Assembly (NCBI RefSeq): GCF_034424155.1
Contig: NZ_CP139992.1
Coordinates: forward strand, 1,132,012 to 1,196,011
DNA length: 64,000 nucleotides
DNA from: Hafnia alvei
GTDB lineage: Bacteria > Pseudomonadota > Gammaproteobacteria > Enterobacterales > Enterobacteriaceae
Direction: 5' to 3'
The position numbers and the translations under genes were made by a program. The first letter of the stretch is position 1, and the number at the start of each line of letters is the position of its first letter. The notes below the pieces were generated by a model that was not told the DNA's origin, ran no database searches, and was given only the letters and a program-made list of their open reading frames with translations. Shown one piece after another: positions 23,380 to 34,694 of the stretch.

Positions 23380-24450
23380 TTAGGCGAGAAGTTTTTGCTG
23401 CGCCCAACGTAGTCCACTGTGATATTCCGCCGATAGCTGAGGCGTAAGATCATTTAACGCAGCGGCGAGAAGTGAAGCGTTAACGTCATTCAAATTGAGA
23501 TGGCCGACCTTGCGCCCTGGACGTACTTCTTTATCGTACCAATGAAGATGTACTAACGGTTGCGCCATCCACTCATAGTTCAAGTCGGTGCCAATCAAAT
23601 TAACCATGACTGACGGTGTACTGACTACAGGTGTTGGGAGTGGCAAATCCAGAATAGCGCGTAGGTGCAATTCAAATTGGCTTATCGATGCGCCATTCTG
23701 CGTCCAGTGGCCGCTGTTATGAACGCGCGGCGCAAGCTCGTTAATCAGTAAACCGTCATCCACCACGAAGCACTCCATCGCCATCACGCCGACGTAACCA
23801 AGTTCATTCATGATAGCGCTGAGCATCTGCTCTGCTTGCTGCTGGAGCTGGGTATTTGGTTGAGGAAGGGCGACACTAGTTCGCAGAATGCCATCTTCAT
23901 GTAGGTTGTGTGCTAACGGATAGAATACACAACGGCCATCATAGGCTCGTGCGCCCACTAATGACACTTCGCCTGAAAAGTTGATGCCTTGTTCAACGAT
24001 ACATTCACCGTAAGCATCTGTCGGTAATTCAGACTCATCACCGGGGCGAATTCGCCATTGACCACGACCGTCGTAGCCGCCGGTACGGCGCTTCACTATC
24101 GCGAATTGGCCAATATTGGCAAATACTTCCGGCCATTCGCGTGCTGAGGCTAATAGCTGCCACGGTGCGGTGGCTAAGTTCAGCTCATCCAGCAGCTGCT
24201 TTTGCGTTAAACGATCGGCTAGACGTGGAAAAATATCGCGGTTAACAAAACCATTGTGGCGAGCTAATTCTCGGGTCAGCGGGGTTTCTGGCCAGCGTTC
24301 AATTTCGGCCGTTATAACACCCTGCTGCCAAGGAACGGCTTCAGGATCAACGTCGAGTCCGACAGGAAAAACGGTGATCCCCAGCGGTTCACCCGCCTGA
24401 CGTAGCATGCGACCAAGTTGGCCATTTCCTAAAACACAAACGGGCTTCAT
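23380..24450 (-). CDS. purK: N5-carboxyaminoimidazole ribonucleotide synthase
   Basis: 356 residues of the ATP-grasp superfamily, starting [15 protein letters not shown]. It converts AIR, ATP and bicarbonate to N5-CAIR in purine synthesis. Visible blocks are [14 protein letters not shown] and the metal-binding late [15 protein letters not shown]. It overlaps purE by 4 nt, the normal purEK operon, and should be under PurR through the site upstream of purE. Confidence 0.97.
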   Translation of the reverse strand: MKPVCVLGNGQLGRMLRQAGEPLGITVFPVGLDVDPEAVPWQQGVITAEIERWPETPLTRELARHNGFVNRDIFPRLADRLTQKQLLDELNLATAPWQLLASAREWPEVFANIGQFAIVKRRTGGYDGRGQWRIRPGDESELPTDAYGECIVEQGINFSGEVSLVGARAYDGRCVFYPLAHNLHEDGILRTSVALPQPNTQLQQQAEQMLSAIMNELGYVGVMAMECFVVDDGLLINELAPRVHNSGHWTQNGASISQFELHLRAILDLPLPTPVVSTPSVMVNLIGTDLNYEWMAQPLVHLHWYDKEVRPGRKVGHLNLNDVNASLLAAALNDLTPQLSAEYHSGLRWAQQKLLA

Positions 24451-24971
24451 GCTTCCTCCCGTGGATCGGGATGCGCCAGCACTTCATCTGTTTGCGCTTG
24501 ACGCCATGCAGTCATGCGACGCGCGAGCATCGGATCATGTAGCGCTAAAATTTGTGCAGCCAATAATCCTGCGTTTGCAGCGCCGGCTTTGCCAATAGCC
24601 AATGTCCCAACAGGAATACCGCGAGGCATTTGCACTATGGAATAGAGGCTGTCTACGCCGCTAAGCGCTGCGCTTTGCACGGGTACGCCGAGTACAGGAA
24701 CTAATGTCTTGGCCGCCAGCATGCCAGGCAGATGAGCTGCGCCACCGGCACCGGCGATAATAACGTCAACCCCCCGTTCGCTGGCCTGTTCGGCAAAGCT
24801 AAAGAGTTTGTCAGGAGTTCGATGAGCGGAAACCACTTCTACATGGAACTTAACATCAAGCTGGGTCAAAACTTCGGCGGCAAACTGCATGGTGGCCCAA
24901 TCGCTTTTGGAACCCATCACGATGGCAATTTTTGCCTCGGATAGGTTAGCCGGAACAACATTGGCTGACAT
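24447..24971 (-). CDS. purE: N5-CAIR mutase
   Basis: 174 residues. It isomerises N5-CAIR to CAIR. The [17 protein letters not shown] and [10 protein letters not shown] motifs form the active site of the class I octameric enzyme. ATG 24971 was preferred to TTG 24980 because the AGGAG ribosome site lies about 10 nt from the ATG and touches the TTG. Confidence 0.97.
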   Translation of the reverse strand: MSANVVPANLSEAKIAIVMGSKSDWATMQFAAEVLTQLDVKFHVEVVSAHRTPDKLFSFAEQASERGVDVIIAGAGGAAHLPGMLAAKTLVPVLGVPVQSAALSGVDSLYSIVQMPRGIPVGTLAIGKAGAANAGLLAAQILALHDPMLARRMTAWRQAQTDEVLAHPDPREEA

Positions 24972-25063
24972 TGATGGCAAGCTCCTGTTTAACGAACTAA
25001 CTTTGGTAACTCAGCACCGCTGAGCAAGTAAAGAGGCGCGAAGTATATCACGTGTTTATAGTG

Positions 25064-25079
25064 ACGAAAACGGTTGCGT
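25064..25079. promoter_or_regulatory. PurR box upstream of purEK
   Basis: ACGAAAACGGTTGCGT matches 14 of 16 positions of the PurR consensus ACGCAAACGTTTGCGT, with mismatches at positions 4 and 10. It lies 93 bp before purE, as expected for purine repression of purEK. Confidence 0.85.
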
Positions 25080-25488
25080 GGCGTCGTCGGCGGTGAGTTT
25101 TGGCATCGTTCATGGCATTAAGAGCATCAACATTAAGTACGTAATGCTGTCTTTTTTGTATTGATTATAATCCTGAGGTATATTGTTATAATGGCTTGAT
25201 TGAGTTTTAGTGGATAATAATACGGAGATATTGAACAGATTGTTAATCTTGTTTTAATTGGCTAGCTAGCCAAACAACAGTGTTATTTATTAATTTTAAG
25301 ATATATAAGAATTCGATCTATAATAATGATGCTATATGTTTCATTAATAATGTGGCTGTAATTTGTAACGATTAGTTTAATTCATTGAATGTCTGTTTGT
25401 ATAATGATATATATATCAATAAGTAAATTAAATTAACATGACAAATATAACCTAAGCTTAATAGCGGTTAGAGAACAGGATGTTCGCT
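25080..25488. other. AT-rich promoter region of second cyclase gene
   Basis: About 400 bases without a credible reading frame, very AT-rich from 25140 onward. This is typical of H-NS-silenced promoters and suits a regulated cyclase gene. No sharp operator was seen. Confidence 0.4.
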
Positions 25489-26871
25489 ATGTTAGAAAGA
25501 GAGAAAATATCATTTCTGGGTAAGGGCCATTTTTTGAGCGTGGCTTCCTTTTTATTATTGTTTTGTTTATTCGCTTTTTTTATCCGTTTTGGCGCTCATC
25601 GGGTTGATGTTCTACGATCCTTTTTCCCCGTTTCTACTGCTATTGTCTTTGTTTTACATCTGTTTTTAACTATTATTATATTGATACGATTTCATTTTAA
25701 AAATACACATTTGCATCTACTTACGATAGCAAGCGCTTATGGATTATCGAGTTTATTTCTTGCTAATAGTCTGTTTATATATCCAGGTGTTTTAATATCA
25801 GAATCTAATATTAATGAAAGCGCAAATGCTTTAGCCGTTGATTTCGTTATTCGTAGTTTTTCAATGGCGGTATTGTTTTTACTCTCTGTGCTTTTCTATA
25901 TAAAAGGGAGATGTAATTACGTTAATAAAAGTAATGTGATAACGAGCTGTGCTGCAGTTATATTGATAGCAATTGGCTTTGCTGTTGTTATTATAAACCA
26001 TAACAACATCTTACAGTTGCCGATAATTGAAACAGATGAACTTAACTATCGCCGCCTGTGGAGTTCTCATATTGGTAGCGCCTTAATCATTATTTGGGTA
26101 ATAACGACATTCACAGTAGTTTTCTTTACTAAATTAGTTAATGGGTTCTGGTTCAGCCTGAGTCTCAGTTGTTTGGCTTTCCTTGGTAGCATCTTGCTAA
26201 TGTGGCGCAGCGAATACGTTACCTCATTGGCTTGGTATGGTTCTCATTTGTTTGAGGTACTGGCTACGCTGTTTGTTGTTCTGGCGTTCATTTATGACAT
26301 CTACAAGCTTTATCAAAAAGGGTTGGAAGATTATCTTGAATCCTATGAGAATTCTATCCGTGACTCTCTTACTCATTTATATGATCGGCGTTATTTCGAC
26401 AATAAATTAGCTAGCCGAATTAAAAGAGCGTCGAAAGAATCACCGATTTCACTGTTTTTTATTGATATTGACCACTTTAAAAGTATTAACGATGGCTATG
26501 GTCACCCCGTTGGCGATAAAGTAATTCGGCGTGTTGCTGATACGATGGTGGCATCGGTGCGTAAAACGGATGTGGTCGCGCGCTATGGTGGCGAGGAGTT
26601 TGCCATTATTCTCAAAGGGTTAAACTCAAAGTTAGCGTCAAAAATTGCTGAGAATATCCGCAATCGTGTGTCAAAAGAGGTCCACGTACATGCGGGGCCG
26701 GAAAAAGTTACCGTTAGCGTTGGCGTGTACACCATAACCGATCATCACCTCAGCGTAGATGAGAGCATATCTCGAGCCGATTCAGCTATGTATCAAGCTA
26801 AAAAAAGCGGGCGAGATCGTGTGGTGGTTTACTCTCATCCTGCTTCTGAGTTTGAGCACACAACTGCTTAA
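25489..26871 (+). CDS. Membrane diguanylate cyclase, MASE4-like sensor + GGDEF (paralogue)
   Basis: 460 residues from ATG 25489; an in-frame ATG at 25480 sits too close to its AGG to be likely. The layout is the same as in the cyclase at 21.9 kb: about seven membrane spans (shared FPVSTA and SEYVTSLAWYGSHLFEVLAT stretches), then a GGDEF domain with an intact GGEEF and an RKTD inhibitory site. It should produce cyclic di-GMP. The two proteins diverge most in the predicted outer loops, so they may sense different cues. Confidence 0.9.
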   Translation: MLEREKISFLGKGHFLSVASFLLLFCLFAFFIRFGAHRVDVLRSFFPVSTAIVFVLHLFLTIIILIRFHFKNTHLHLLTIASAYGLSSLFLANSLFIYPGVLISESNINESANALAVDFVIRSFSMAVLFLLSVLFYIKGRCNYVNKSNVITSCAAVILIAIGFAVVIINHNNILQLPIIETDELNYRRLWSSHIGSALIIIWVITTFTVVFFTKLVNGFWFSLSLSCLAFLGSILLMWRSEYVTSLAWYGSHLFEVLATLFVVLAFIYDIYKLYQKGLEDYLESYENSIRDSLTHLYDRRYFDNKLASRIKRASKESPISLFFIDIDHFKSINDGYGHPVGDKVIRRVADTMVASVRKTDVVARYGGEEFAIILKGLNSKLASKIAENIRNRVSKEVHVHAGPEKVTVSVGVYTITDHHLSVDESISRADSAMYQAKKSGRDRVVVYSHPASEFEHTTA

Positions 26872-27084
26872 CCTCCCTGTTAAGCATCAGGTATTCCACG
26901 TTTTCTCATCCGCTGGTGGGTTCATTCCTTCTCTCGTTCGATATAAGACTGATTTATACTGTATGGACTGGTAATATATCGCCAGATTGCTCTGGGCTAA
27001 AAATGCCTAGGGTGCAGGGTATTTGGGCGGTATGCACCATTGTTAGCTTTATCAGTTCACACTTCATCAGAGTAAAAAGAAAAC

Positions 27085-27648
27085 ATGTCTGTCAAAATTT
27101 TGGCCTCCTCCATTACGAGCTTAGATTCATTTAGCCGCGATCCAGCGACGGCATTAAAATCCGGCGATCGCGGAGTAATGACTGTGCTCGATAACAACAT
27201 GCCAATTTTTTACGCCGTGACGCCTGAGAGAATGGCTGAGCTGTTGGCCATTGAGGAAGCGGCTGGCCGCGCAAATTCAGATGTCACTCTTGAAGAATCT
27301 CTGTTTAATGATGATTTTAGCCATGACGTTGCCGCGCCTGTCGCACAGAATATTCCAACGCCGTTAGGCAAATTTGTGATGTACGCTGGATGGCAGCCCG
27401 ACGCTGACTTTTTGCGCATGGCGGCAATGTGGGGGTGCATTTTGACCTCACCGGTGACTCCAACCGAATTGGCCTCCTTTGTTGCCTATTGGCAGGCGGA
27501 GGGGAAAGCCTTCCATCATGTGCAATGGCAGCAGAAACTCGCACGCAGCGTGCAGCAAAATCGCATGAGCAACGGTGGTCAGCCAAAACGCGATATCAAT
27601 GACATAGGCGAACAAGATTATTCCATCCCTAAAGGTTTCAGAGGTTAA
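27085..27648 (+). CDS. dnaT: Primosomal protein DnaT
   Basis: 187 residues, matching E. coli DnaT in the central [12 protein letters not shown] region and strongly in the C-terminal blocks ([27 protein letters not shown] end). DnaT joins PriA and PriB at stalled forks to load the DnaB-DnaC complex. The stop overlaps the dnaC start as TAATG, so the two are coupled. Confidence 0.95.
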   Translation: MSVKILASSITSLDSFSRDPATALKSGDRGVMTVLDNNMPIFYAVTPERMAELLAIEEAAGRANSDVTLEESLFNDDFSHDVAAPVAQNIPTPLGKFVMYAGWQPDADFLRMAAMWGCILTSPVTPTELASFVAYWQAEGKAFHHVQWQQKLARSVQQNRMSNGGQPKRDINDIGEQDYSIPKGFRG

Positions 27649-28397
27649 TGATGAAAGATGCCGCTAGCATGAACCTGATGCAGAGATTGAAGAAAATGAT
27701 GCCTGCTCACGTTGAGCCAAAGTTTACCAACGCTGAAGAATGGCGTGTTTGGCAGGAAGAAGAAGGGCGTAAACGCTCAGAAGCCATTTCGCGTGAGAAT
27801 CAGGCAATGAAAATGCAGCGCGTTTTCAAGCGCTCTGGTATTCGCCCCCTGCATATGAACTGTTCTTTTGATAATTATCGTGTGGAGTGCGAAGGGCAGC
27901 GCATCGCGTTGGAGCGTGCTCGCCAATATGCTGCTGAATTTGACGGTAATATCGCAAGCTTTGTGTTTTCAGGTAAGCCCGGCACAGGAAAAAACCATCT
28001 GGCCGCGGCCATTGGCAACGATCTGATTTTACGCAATAAGTCAGTGCTAATTGTCACCGTGGCGGATTTGATGTCGAGCATGAAGGGGACGTTTAGCGGT
28101 AACAGCGATACCACCGAAGAACGCCTGTTAGAGGATCTTAGCGCGGTGGATTTGCTGGTTATTGATGAAATTGGCGTACAGACCGAATCTCGCTATGAAA
28201 AAGTGATCATCAATCAAATTGTCGACCGTCGCTCATCGTCTAAACGACCAACCGGTATGCTGTCTAACCTAAATGTGCAGAGCATGAATACGTTGCTCGG
28301 CGAACGCGTGATGGATCGCATGAGCTTAGGTAACAGTTTATGGGTTAATTTTGATTGGGAAAGCTATCGTAGCCGCGTCGTGGGCAACGAATACTAG
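27648..28397 (+). CDS. dnaC: DNA replication protein DnaC (helicase loader)
   Basis: 249 residues of the AAA+ helicase-loader family. The N-terminal DnaB-binding part has LMQRLKKMMPAH, Walker A is FSGKPGTGKNH and Walker B is LLVIDEIG, followed by a conserved C-terminus GNSLWVNFDWESYRSRV. It loads DnaB at oriC and with PriA-DnaT at forks. An ATG at 27651 directly follows the ATG used here and could equally be the start. Confidence 0.96.
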   Translation: MMKDAASMNLMQRLKKMMPAHVEPKFTNAEEWRVWQEEEGRKRSEAISRENQAMKMQRVFKRSGIRPLHMNCSFDNYRVECEGQRIALERARQYAAEFDGNIASFVFSGKPGTGKNHLAAAIGNDLILRNKSVLIVTVADLMSSMKGTFSGNSDTTEERLLEDLSAVDLLVIDEIGVQTESRYEKVIINQIVDRRSSSKRPTGMLSNLNVQSMNTLLGERVMDRMSLGNSLWVNFDWESYRSRVVGNEY

Positions 28398-28415
28398 CGT
28401 CAGTTTGAGGCGCTT

Positions 28416-29141
28416 TTAGAAAGGGAACTCAATCAGTTCAATACCTGCGGGCGTAACGCTTATCATCGATCCTTGATAGTGCCATGCGCCCAGTACGGCC
28501 CGTTTTGCAAGCTTACCGTCCGGCATGGAGATATCATGAATCGCTGGGCGGTGAGTATGCCCATGAATCAGCCACTCGGCATGATTTCTCTCTAACGCTT
28601 CTATAACCGCATGTGGATTGACGTCCATGATGGCGTCAGATTTATCACCGTTGGTCATCTGGCTGCGATCGCGCATTTTGGCCGCGATATTTAAGCGTGT
28701 ACGCAGAGGTAGCCATAAGAACAACGTTTGAATAAGCGGATTGTGCACTTTACGGCGGTAGCGCTGGTAGTCTTTATCGTCGATACACAGCGTATCACCG
28801 TGCATGATGAGAATGCGGTGTCCATAAAGTGTTAACAATGTTTCTTGAGGAAGTAACGTCATATCGCATTCCTGCGCGAAACGTTTACCTATCAAGAAAT
28901 CACGGTTGCCGTGAATGAAATAGCACGGTACGCCAGAAGCCGTTAGATCGCGTAGTGCTTCGGCGATTTCACGGTGCAGCAGTTGTGGATCGTCGTCGCC
29001 AATCCAGTATTCAAAAAAGTCACCGAGAATATACAAAGCGTCAGCCTGATAGGCATCGCGCTGTAAAAAACGCAGAAAACCGGCGGTAATCGCCGGTTCC
29101 TGTTCGCTAAGATGCAAATCTGCAATAAATAGCGTACGCAT
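28416..29141 (-). CDS. lpxH: UDP-2,3-diacylglucosamine diphosphatase
   Basis: 241 residues from ATG 29141. It hydrolyses UDP-2,3-diacylglucosamine to lipid X in lipid A synthesis at the inner membrane face. The metallophosphoesterase motifs are all present: [21 protein letters not shown] and HGHTHRP. It follows ppiB by 11 bp on the same strand, as in E. coli, and converges on dnaC. Confidence 0.96.
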   Translation of the reverse strand: MRTLFIADLHLSEQEPAITAGFLRFLQRDAYQADALYILGDFFEYWIGDDDPQLLHREIAEALRDLTASGVPCYFIHGNRDFLIGKRFAQECDMTLLPQETLLTLYGHRILIMHGDTLCIDDKDYQRYRRKVHNPLIQTLFLWLPLRTRLNIAAKMRDRSQMTNGDKSDAIMDVNPHAVIEALERNHAEWLIHGHTHRPAIHDISMPDGKLAKRAVLGAWHYQGSMISVTPAGIELIEFPF

Positions 29142-29152
29142 CAAGAAAGCGA

Positions 29153-29647
<495 letters not shown>

Positions 29648-29945
29648 ATCAATAATCCTGTTTTTTTGATGTAGAGGACGAAAGAATGCGATTGTAGCCG
29701 ATGCGCAGGGCGCTGACACCCTTTTGTCGCAGTTAGCGTATCGCCTTTCTTAGCGGTACATCACTACGATAACGGAAATACCCCTTGGGCTGCAAAACTC
29801 TGTGAAAATCGAAAACGTGAAAGAGCACAAAGAAGAACACAGGAAATCGGTACCCAAACGGGTGAAAATAGGGGTTATTCTTGCAAACAGCCTTTCTTCG
29901 CGGTTCAATACACCTAATATTATGTCAAACATCATGGATGCCCCG

Positions 29946-31331
29946 ATGCTAAAGATTTTTAACACACTCAGTCGTCAAAAAGAGGAATTCAAACCTATTC
30001 ACGCCGGTGAAGTCGGTATGTATGTGTGTGGGGTAACCATTTACGATCTGTGTCACATCGGTCATGGTCGTACATTCGTTTCTTTTGATGTGGTGGCGCG
30101 TTATCTACGCTATTTAGGCTACAACCTTAAATATGTGCGCAACGTGACGGACGTAGATGACAAAATCATCAAGCGTGCGGTGGAGAATGGCGAAACCTGC
30201 GAGCAGTTGACCGAGCGTATGCTGGCGGAAATGCATAAAGATTTCGACTCGCTGAATATCGCGCGTCCCGATCTTGAGCCACGTGCGACGCACCATATTC
30301 CTGAGATTATTGAAATCGTAGAATTGCTGATTGAGCGCGGCCACGCTTACATTGCCAGCAACGGCGATGTGATGTTTGCTGTGGATACCGATCCGGACTA
30401 TGGCTTGCTGTCTCGACAGGATCTGGATCAGCTGCAGGCAGGCGCTCGCGTTGAAATTGCCGACGTGAAACGCAATCCGATGGACTTCGTTCTGTGGAAA
30501 ATGTCGAAACCGGGTGAGCCAAACTGGGAGTCTCCTTGGGGCCCTGGTCGTCCTGGATGGCATATTGAATGTTCAGCCATGAACTGCAAACAGTTGGGTG
30601 CACATTTCGATATTCACGGTGGTGGTTCTGACCTGATGTTCCCGCACCACGAGAATGAAATTGCGCAATCAAGCTGTGCACACGACGGTCCCTATGTGAA
30701 CTACTGGATGCACTCCGGTATGGTGATGATTGACCGCGAGAAGATGTCGAAATCGCTGGGCAACTTCTTCACTATTCGTGATGTGTTGCAGCACTATGAT
30801 GCTGAAACCGTGCGTTACTTCCTGATGTCAGGCCACTATCGTAGCCAACTGAACTATAGCGAAGAGAACCTGAAGCAAGCACGTGCTGCATTGGAACGTC
30901 TGTATACTGCGCTGCGTGGCACAGATCCTCACGCTGAGCCAGCCGGTGGCAACGTCTTTGAAGCCCGTTTCCGTGAAGCGATGGACGACGATTTCAACAC
31001 GCCAGAAGCTTATTCTGCGCTGTTTGATTTGGCGCGTGAAGTTAATCGCCTGAAATCAGAAGATATGGCGCTGGCTAATGCCATGGCGGCAGAGCTACGT
31101 AAGCTAGCGAAAATCCTTGGCCTGCTGGAGCAAGATCCTGAAGTATTCTTGCAAAGCGGTGCGCAAGGTGACGATGGTGATGTGGCCAAAATTGAAGCGT
31201 TGATCAAGCAGCGTAACGATGCTCGTGCGGCAAAAGATTGGGCGATGGCCGATTCGGCGCGCGATCAACTGAATGAGCTAGGTATTGTGCTCGAAGACGG
31301 CCCGCAGGGGACGACTTGGCGTCGTAAGTAA
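29946..31331 (+). CDS. cysS: Cysteinyl-tRNA synthetase
   Basis: 461 residues, equal to the E. coli enzyme. Class I signatures are CHIGHGRTF (HIGH) and [10 protein letters not shown] (KMSKS). The zinc-binding CGVTIYD and HHENEIAQ regions are seen. An upstream extension of 48 codons is open but not conserved, so ATG 29946 is used. It charges tRNA-Cys in the cytoplasm. Confidence 0.98.
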   Translation: MLKIFNTLSRQKEEFKPIHAGEVGMYVCGVTIYDLCHIGHGRTFVSFDVVARYLRYLGYNLKYVRNVTDVDDKIIKRAVENGETCEQLTERMLAEMHKDFDSLNIARPDLEPRATHHIPEIIEIVELLIERGHAYIASNGDVMFAVDTDPDYGLLSRQDLDQLQAGARVEIADVKRNPMDFVLWKMSKPGEPNWESPWGPGRPGWHIECSAMNCKQLGAHFDIHGGGSDLMFPHHENEIAQSSCAHDGPYVNYWMHSGMVMIDREKMSKSLGNFFTIRDVLQHYDAETVRYFLMSGHYRSQLNYSEENLKQARAALERLYTALRGTDPHAEPAGGNVFEARFREAMDDDFNTPEAYSALFDLAREVNRLKSEDMALANAMAAELRKLAKILGLLEQDPEVFLQSGAQGDDGDVAKIEALIKQRNDARAAKDWAMADSARDQLNELGIVLEDGPQGTTWRRK

Positions 31332-31349
31332 GGCGTTAGATTTACCCAA

Positions 31350-31380
31350 TAAAAAAGCCAGCTTATCCGCCGGCTTTTTC
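31350..31380. terminator. Bidirectional terminator between cysS and ybcJ
   Basis: AAAAAAGCC and GGCTTTTT pair around a short loop with flanking A and T runs, between two convergent genes. Confidence 0.88.
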
Positions 31381-31399
31381 ATATCAAGCATAATAGAAG

Positions 31400-31612
31400 T
31401 TACGCTTTGACCTGCACGCTCTGACCGTTATAAGTCACCGTCTGGCCGTCAAGAATTTTGCAGCGTTTGCGGGTTTCGATCTTCCCATCAACTTTCACAT
31501 AGCCGTCAGCAATGGCGTTTTTTGCCGCCGCGCCGCTGTCATTCCAGCCTTGCAGTTTCAGCAGATCGCACAGTTCAACGTGCGGATGGTTTTCCAGATG
31601 GAAGATTTCCAT
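31400..31612 (-). CDS. ybcJ: YbcJ, S4-like RNA-binding protein
   Basis: 70 residues, nearly colinear with E. coli YbcJ (HPHVELCDLLKL, AIADGYVKVDG, ETRKRCKI). The S4-like alphaL fold suggests RNA binding; its target is not known. It lies between cysS and folD as in E. coli, apart from an inserted aldehyde dehydrogenase gene. Confidence 0.93.
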   Translation of the reverse strand: MEIFHLENHPHVELCDLLKLQGWNDSGAAAKNAIADGYVKVDGKIETRKRCKILDGQTVTYNGQSVQVKA

Positions 31613-31798
31613 GGTGTTATCTCTTTATTCTTTGGGAGTGATTCGTTCGAGATGCCGTAGCCATCATACAGCCAATATATGACTATCAATATACGGCGGG
31701 CAATACGCTATTATGCCAGTTTGCGCGCGATGGCGCATAGCTAATCTACGAAGTGCGGGTGCGTTGCACACCCGCAGAGAACTAATCCCAAGAATAAG

Positions 31799-33166
31799 TT
31801 AAGCCACAACCACCAGTTTTTGGTTCGTGAACTCTTTAATCCCAAGATCGGCTAGCTCGTGACCATAGCCTGAACGTTTTACACCACCAAACGGCAGTTC
31901 TGGCGCAGTACCGCTCAAGGTATTGATAAATACCATGCCGGTTTCAATGCGTGAGGCCATTTTTTTGCCGCGTTCAATGTTGCCCGTGAAGATGGCACCA
32001 CCCAGCCCGTAGTGTGAATCGTTCGCCAAGCTGATGGCTTCATCGTCACTCTTCACAACGAATACCATGGCGACTGGGCCAAAGAACTCTTCGAAATAGG
32101 CTGGGTTATCACGCTTGATGTCTGTGAGGATTGTTGGTGGATAGAAATAGCCTTGTTTATCCACCGTCTTGCCGCCTAACGTGGCTTTTGCGCCGTTTTT
32201 GACTGCTTTATCAACCTGCTTAACCAAGTTCTGCAATGCGCTTTTAGACGACAACGGCCCCAATGTAGTGCTCGGATCGAGTGGATCGCCCATTTTTACA
32301 GATTCCAGCTCTTTGGTAAAACCAGCAAGAAACTTATCAGCAATCTTTTCATGAATAATAAAGCGTTTGGCAGCGGTACACACCTGACCCGCATTTTGCA
32401 GGCGAGCCTGAGCGCCTACTTTTATCGCCTTGTCGAGGTCGCAATCATCAAGAACCACAAATACGTCATTCCCACCAAGTTCCATGGTGGATTTTTTAAG
32501 GTTCTTGGCCGCCTGTGCAGCCACCACGCTACCCGCTTGTTCGGAACCGGTAAGCGCAACGCCGCTGACACGATCGTCATCGATAATGCTGGCAACTTGA
32601 TCCTGAGAGATGAACAGATTGGTATAGGCACCTTTAGGGGCACCAGCCTGAGAGACCATCCGTTCGAAGGTTTCTGCGCAGTGGGGGACGATGCTAGCGT
32701 GTTTCACCATCACGCTGTTACCAACGGCCATATTCGGGGCTAATACACGCATAAGCTGGTAGAACGGGAAATTCCAAGGCTCAACGGCCATGATGATGCC
32801 AATGGGATGATGTTCAACCCATGCGTCACCGAGTGATGAAGGGTATTTGACCGGTTTGAGGAACGCTTTAGCGTTATCTGCATAATATTGGGCGATTGCG
32901 GCGCAAATCTTAACTTCCCCACGGCTCTGTTCAATCAGTTTACCCATTTCTTGGCTGATCGTTTTTGCCAGTTCTTCCTCGTGTTGGGTAAATAGCTCAG
33001 ACAGCTTGCTAAGAACGTTAAGACGTTGAGATATATCGCCTTGTGCCCAGTCTGATTTATAGAGTTTGTGCGCGGTTGCTAAAGCGGATTCGACATATTT
33101 ATCGTCGTGCTGCGGATATTCTTTGATGAGTTTGTCGGTATAAGGGTTGATTGTCTGGTATGGCAT
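31799..33166 (-). CDS. NAD(P)-dependent succinate-semialdehyde dehydrogenase family protein (Sad/YneI-like)
   Basis: 455 residues of the ALDH superfamily, with the general-base Glu in MELGGNDVF and the catalytic Cys in NAGQVCTAAKRF. The N-terminus (YQTINPYTDKLIKEYPQ) and the length match the short Sad/YneI group, which oxidises succinate semialdehyde in GABA or related catabolism. Substrate is inferred from family. It is a single gene with its own promoter region, set between ybcJ and folD. Confidence 0.85.
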   Translation of the reverse strand: MPYQTINPYTDKLIKEYPQHDDKYVESALATAHKLYKSDWAQGDISQRLNVLSKLSELFTQHEEELAKTISQEMGKLIEQSRGEVKICAAIAQYYADNAKAFLKPVKYPSSLGDAWVEHHPIGIIMAVEPWNFPFYQLMRVLAPNMAVGNSVMVKHASIVPHCAETFERMVSQAGAPKGAYTNLFISQDQVASIIDDDRVSGVALTGSEQAGSVVAAQAAKNLKKSTMELGGNDVFVVLDDCDLDKAIKVGAQARLQNAGQVCTAAKRFIIHEKIADKFLAGFTKELESVKMGDPLDPSTTLGPLSSKSALQNLVKQVDKAVKNGAKATLGGKTVDKQGYFYPPTILTDIKRDNPAYFEEFFGPVAMVFVVKSDDEAISLANDSHYGLGGAIFTGNIERGKKMASRIETGMVFINTLSGTAPELPFGGVKRSGYGHELADLGIKEFTNQKLVVVA

Positions 33167-33400
33167 GATGGCTCCTTATCGGTATAGATCATGTTGACGA
33201 AGACGAGTTGGATATTCTCCGAGATAGGTGATTGAACGGCATGATGTTTATGAACGTTAATGGAACAACTGAGATTAACGAGTTCACGACTCAATCGCTG
33301 ATGTGTAATAACTAACTATAGGCTGGAATCGTATATCTACAAGGAAATGAGGTGAGACTAAGAATTATCTTGCCGCGTGGTCAACCGCTATAAATGAATA

Positions 33401-33421
33401 AAGCCAGTCAATGACTGGCTT
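33401..33421 (-). terminator. Hairpin after folD
   Basis: AAGCCAGTC, loop AAT, GACTGGCTT lies just downstream of the folD stop on the minus strand and is followed by AT-rich sequence. It is a likely intrinsic terminator. Confidence 0.7.
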
Positions 33422-33442
33422 ATATTGAGAGTGGTTTGCTGC

Positions 33443-34300
33443 TTAAATATCGTGAAACTCTTCGCAGGCTTGCAGGGTATTTTGAATCAGCGTTGCTACG
33501 GTCATTGGTCCAACGCCACCCGGTACCGGCGTGATCCAACCCGCGCGCTCAACGGCTACATCAAACTCAACGTCGCCAACGACTTTCCCACTGGCTAAAC
33601 GATTGATCCCTACATCGATCACCACGGCGCCTGGTTTGATCCATGCACCGGGAATAAAGCCTGGTTTACCCACTGCAACCACGACCAAATCGGCATTTTC
33701 AACGTGCTTTTGCAAATCCTTGGTAAAGCGATGAGTAATGGTGGTGGTGCAACCGGCTAACAGCAGCTCAAGTCCCATAGGACGACCCACAATATTCGAT
33801 GCACCAACGACCACTGCATTCAAGCCATAGGTGTTGATTTCGCAGCGTTCTAGCATAGTGATAATGCCGCGAGGAGTGCATGGGCGGAGCTTTGGTGAAC
33901 GCTGGCATAAACGACCAACGTTATAAGGATGGAAGCCATCGACGTCTTTATCTGGGCTGATTCTTTCCAGCACTTTCACGTTGTCAATACCGGCAGGCAG
34001 CGGAAGCTGAACCAGAATACCGTCGATAGTGTTATCGGCGTTGAGGTCATCGATCAAACTTAATAGCTGCTCTTCGCTGGTGGAAATCGGCAGATCGTAA
34101 GATTTTGAGATGATACCGACTTCTTCACATGCGCGGCGTTTGCTGCCGACGTAAATCTGCGAGGCAGGGTTTTCGCCTACTAATATTACTGCCAGCCCAG
34201 GGGCGCGTTTCCCCTCAGCCAAACGTTGTTCTACGCGCACAGCCATCTCGCTTCTAACCTGCTGCGCAATCGTTTTACCATCAATAATCTTTGCTGCCAT
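33443..34300 (-). CDS. folD: Bifunctional methylenetetrahydrofolate dehydrogenase / methenyl-THF cyclohydrolase
   Basis: 285 residues, close to the 288 of E. coli. It interconverts 5,10-methylene-, methenyl- and 10-formyl-tetrahydrofolate for purine and formyl-methionine synthesis. Visible are [14 protein letters not shown] with the catalytic Lys, [10 protein letters not shown], the Rossmann block [13 protein letters not shown], and the ending [10 protein letters not shown]. It is divergent from the tRNA-Arg gene, as at the E. coli folD-argU locus. Confidence 0.97.
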   Translation of the reverse strand: MAAKIIDGKTIAQQVRSEMAVRVEQRLAEGKRAPGLAVILVGENPASQIYVGSKRRACEEVGIISKSYDLPISTSEEQLLSLIDDLNADNTIDGILVQLPLPAGIDNVKVLERISPDKDVDGFHPYNVGRLCQRSPKLRPCTPRGIITMLERCEINTYGLNAVVVGASNIVGRPMGLELLLAGCTTTITHRFTKDLQKHVENADLVVVAVGKPGFIPGAWIKPGAVVIDVGINRLASGKVVGDVEFDVAVERAGWITPVPGGVGPMTVATLIQNTLQACEEFHDI

Positions 34301-34426
34301 CAGTGACGAAATCCATCAATATTGTTCAAGCGGGGGAGGGCTTCTATTGTGTCAGATGCAAAGCGTGCTGTCAGGCAAAGAATAACCATAAAATAACCAA
34401 GTGGATGATCAAACGGACAAAAGACA

Positions 34427-34454
34427 TTGACTCAAACCGTGCTGACCGTATAAT
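34427..34454 (+). promoter_or_regulatory. Sigma-70 promoter of tRNA-Arg
   Basis: -35 TTGACT and -10 TATAAT are separated by 16 bp, with a C-rich discriminator after the -10, about 50 bp before the mature tRNA. Confidence 0.85.
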
Positions 34455-34504
34455 CCAAATCCGCTGCACGACCCGACAGAGAGCAACAGCTCTACCGTCT
34501 CAGT

Positions 34505-34581
34505 GCGCCCTTAGCTCAGTTGGATAGAGCAACGGCCTTCTAAGCCGTAGGTCACAGGTTCGAATCCTGTAGGGCGTACCA
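34505..34581 (+). tRNA. argU: tRNA-Arg (anticodon TCT), argU; prophage attachment site
   Basis: 77 nt fold into a full cloverleaf. The acceptor arm is GCGCCCT/AGGGCGT, the D stem GCTC/GAGC, the anticodon stem ACGGC/GCCGT with loop CTTCTAA (anticodon TCT at 34539-34541), and the T arm ACAGG/CCTGT; CCA is encoded. It reads AGA/AGG. It sits beside folD as argU does in E. coli, where DLP12 is integrated. The 3' part should be attL of the prophage that begins right after it. The first pair is a G-T wobble. Confidence 0.97.
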
Positions 34582-34694
34582 TCTAAACCTCTCTCAACGT
34601 CTTCTAAAGTCTACTAAATCCAGCAACAACAAGCCTTTCATTCGTTTTCTTGTCTCTCAATGTCTACTCACATCTATTGCAATCAACACCAATG

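Noticed and set aside
29802-29945. 48-residue N-terminal extension of cysS
   Set aside because: The conserved synthetase start is MLKIFNTL at 29946; the extension lies in the divergent promoter region.
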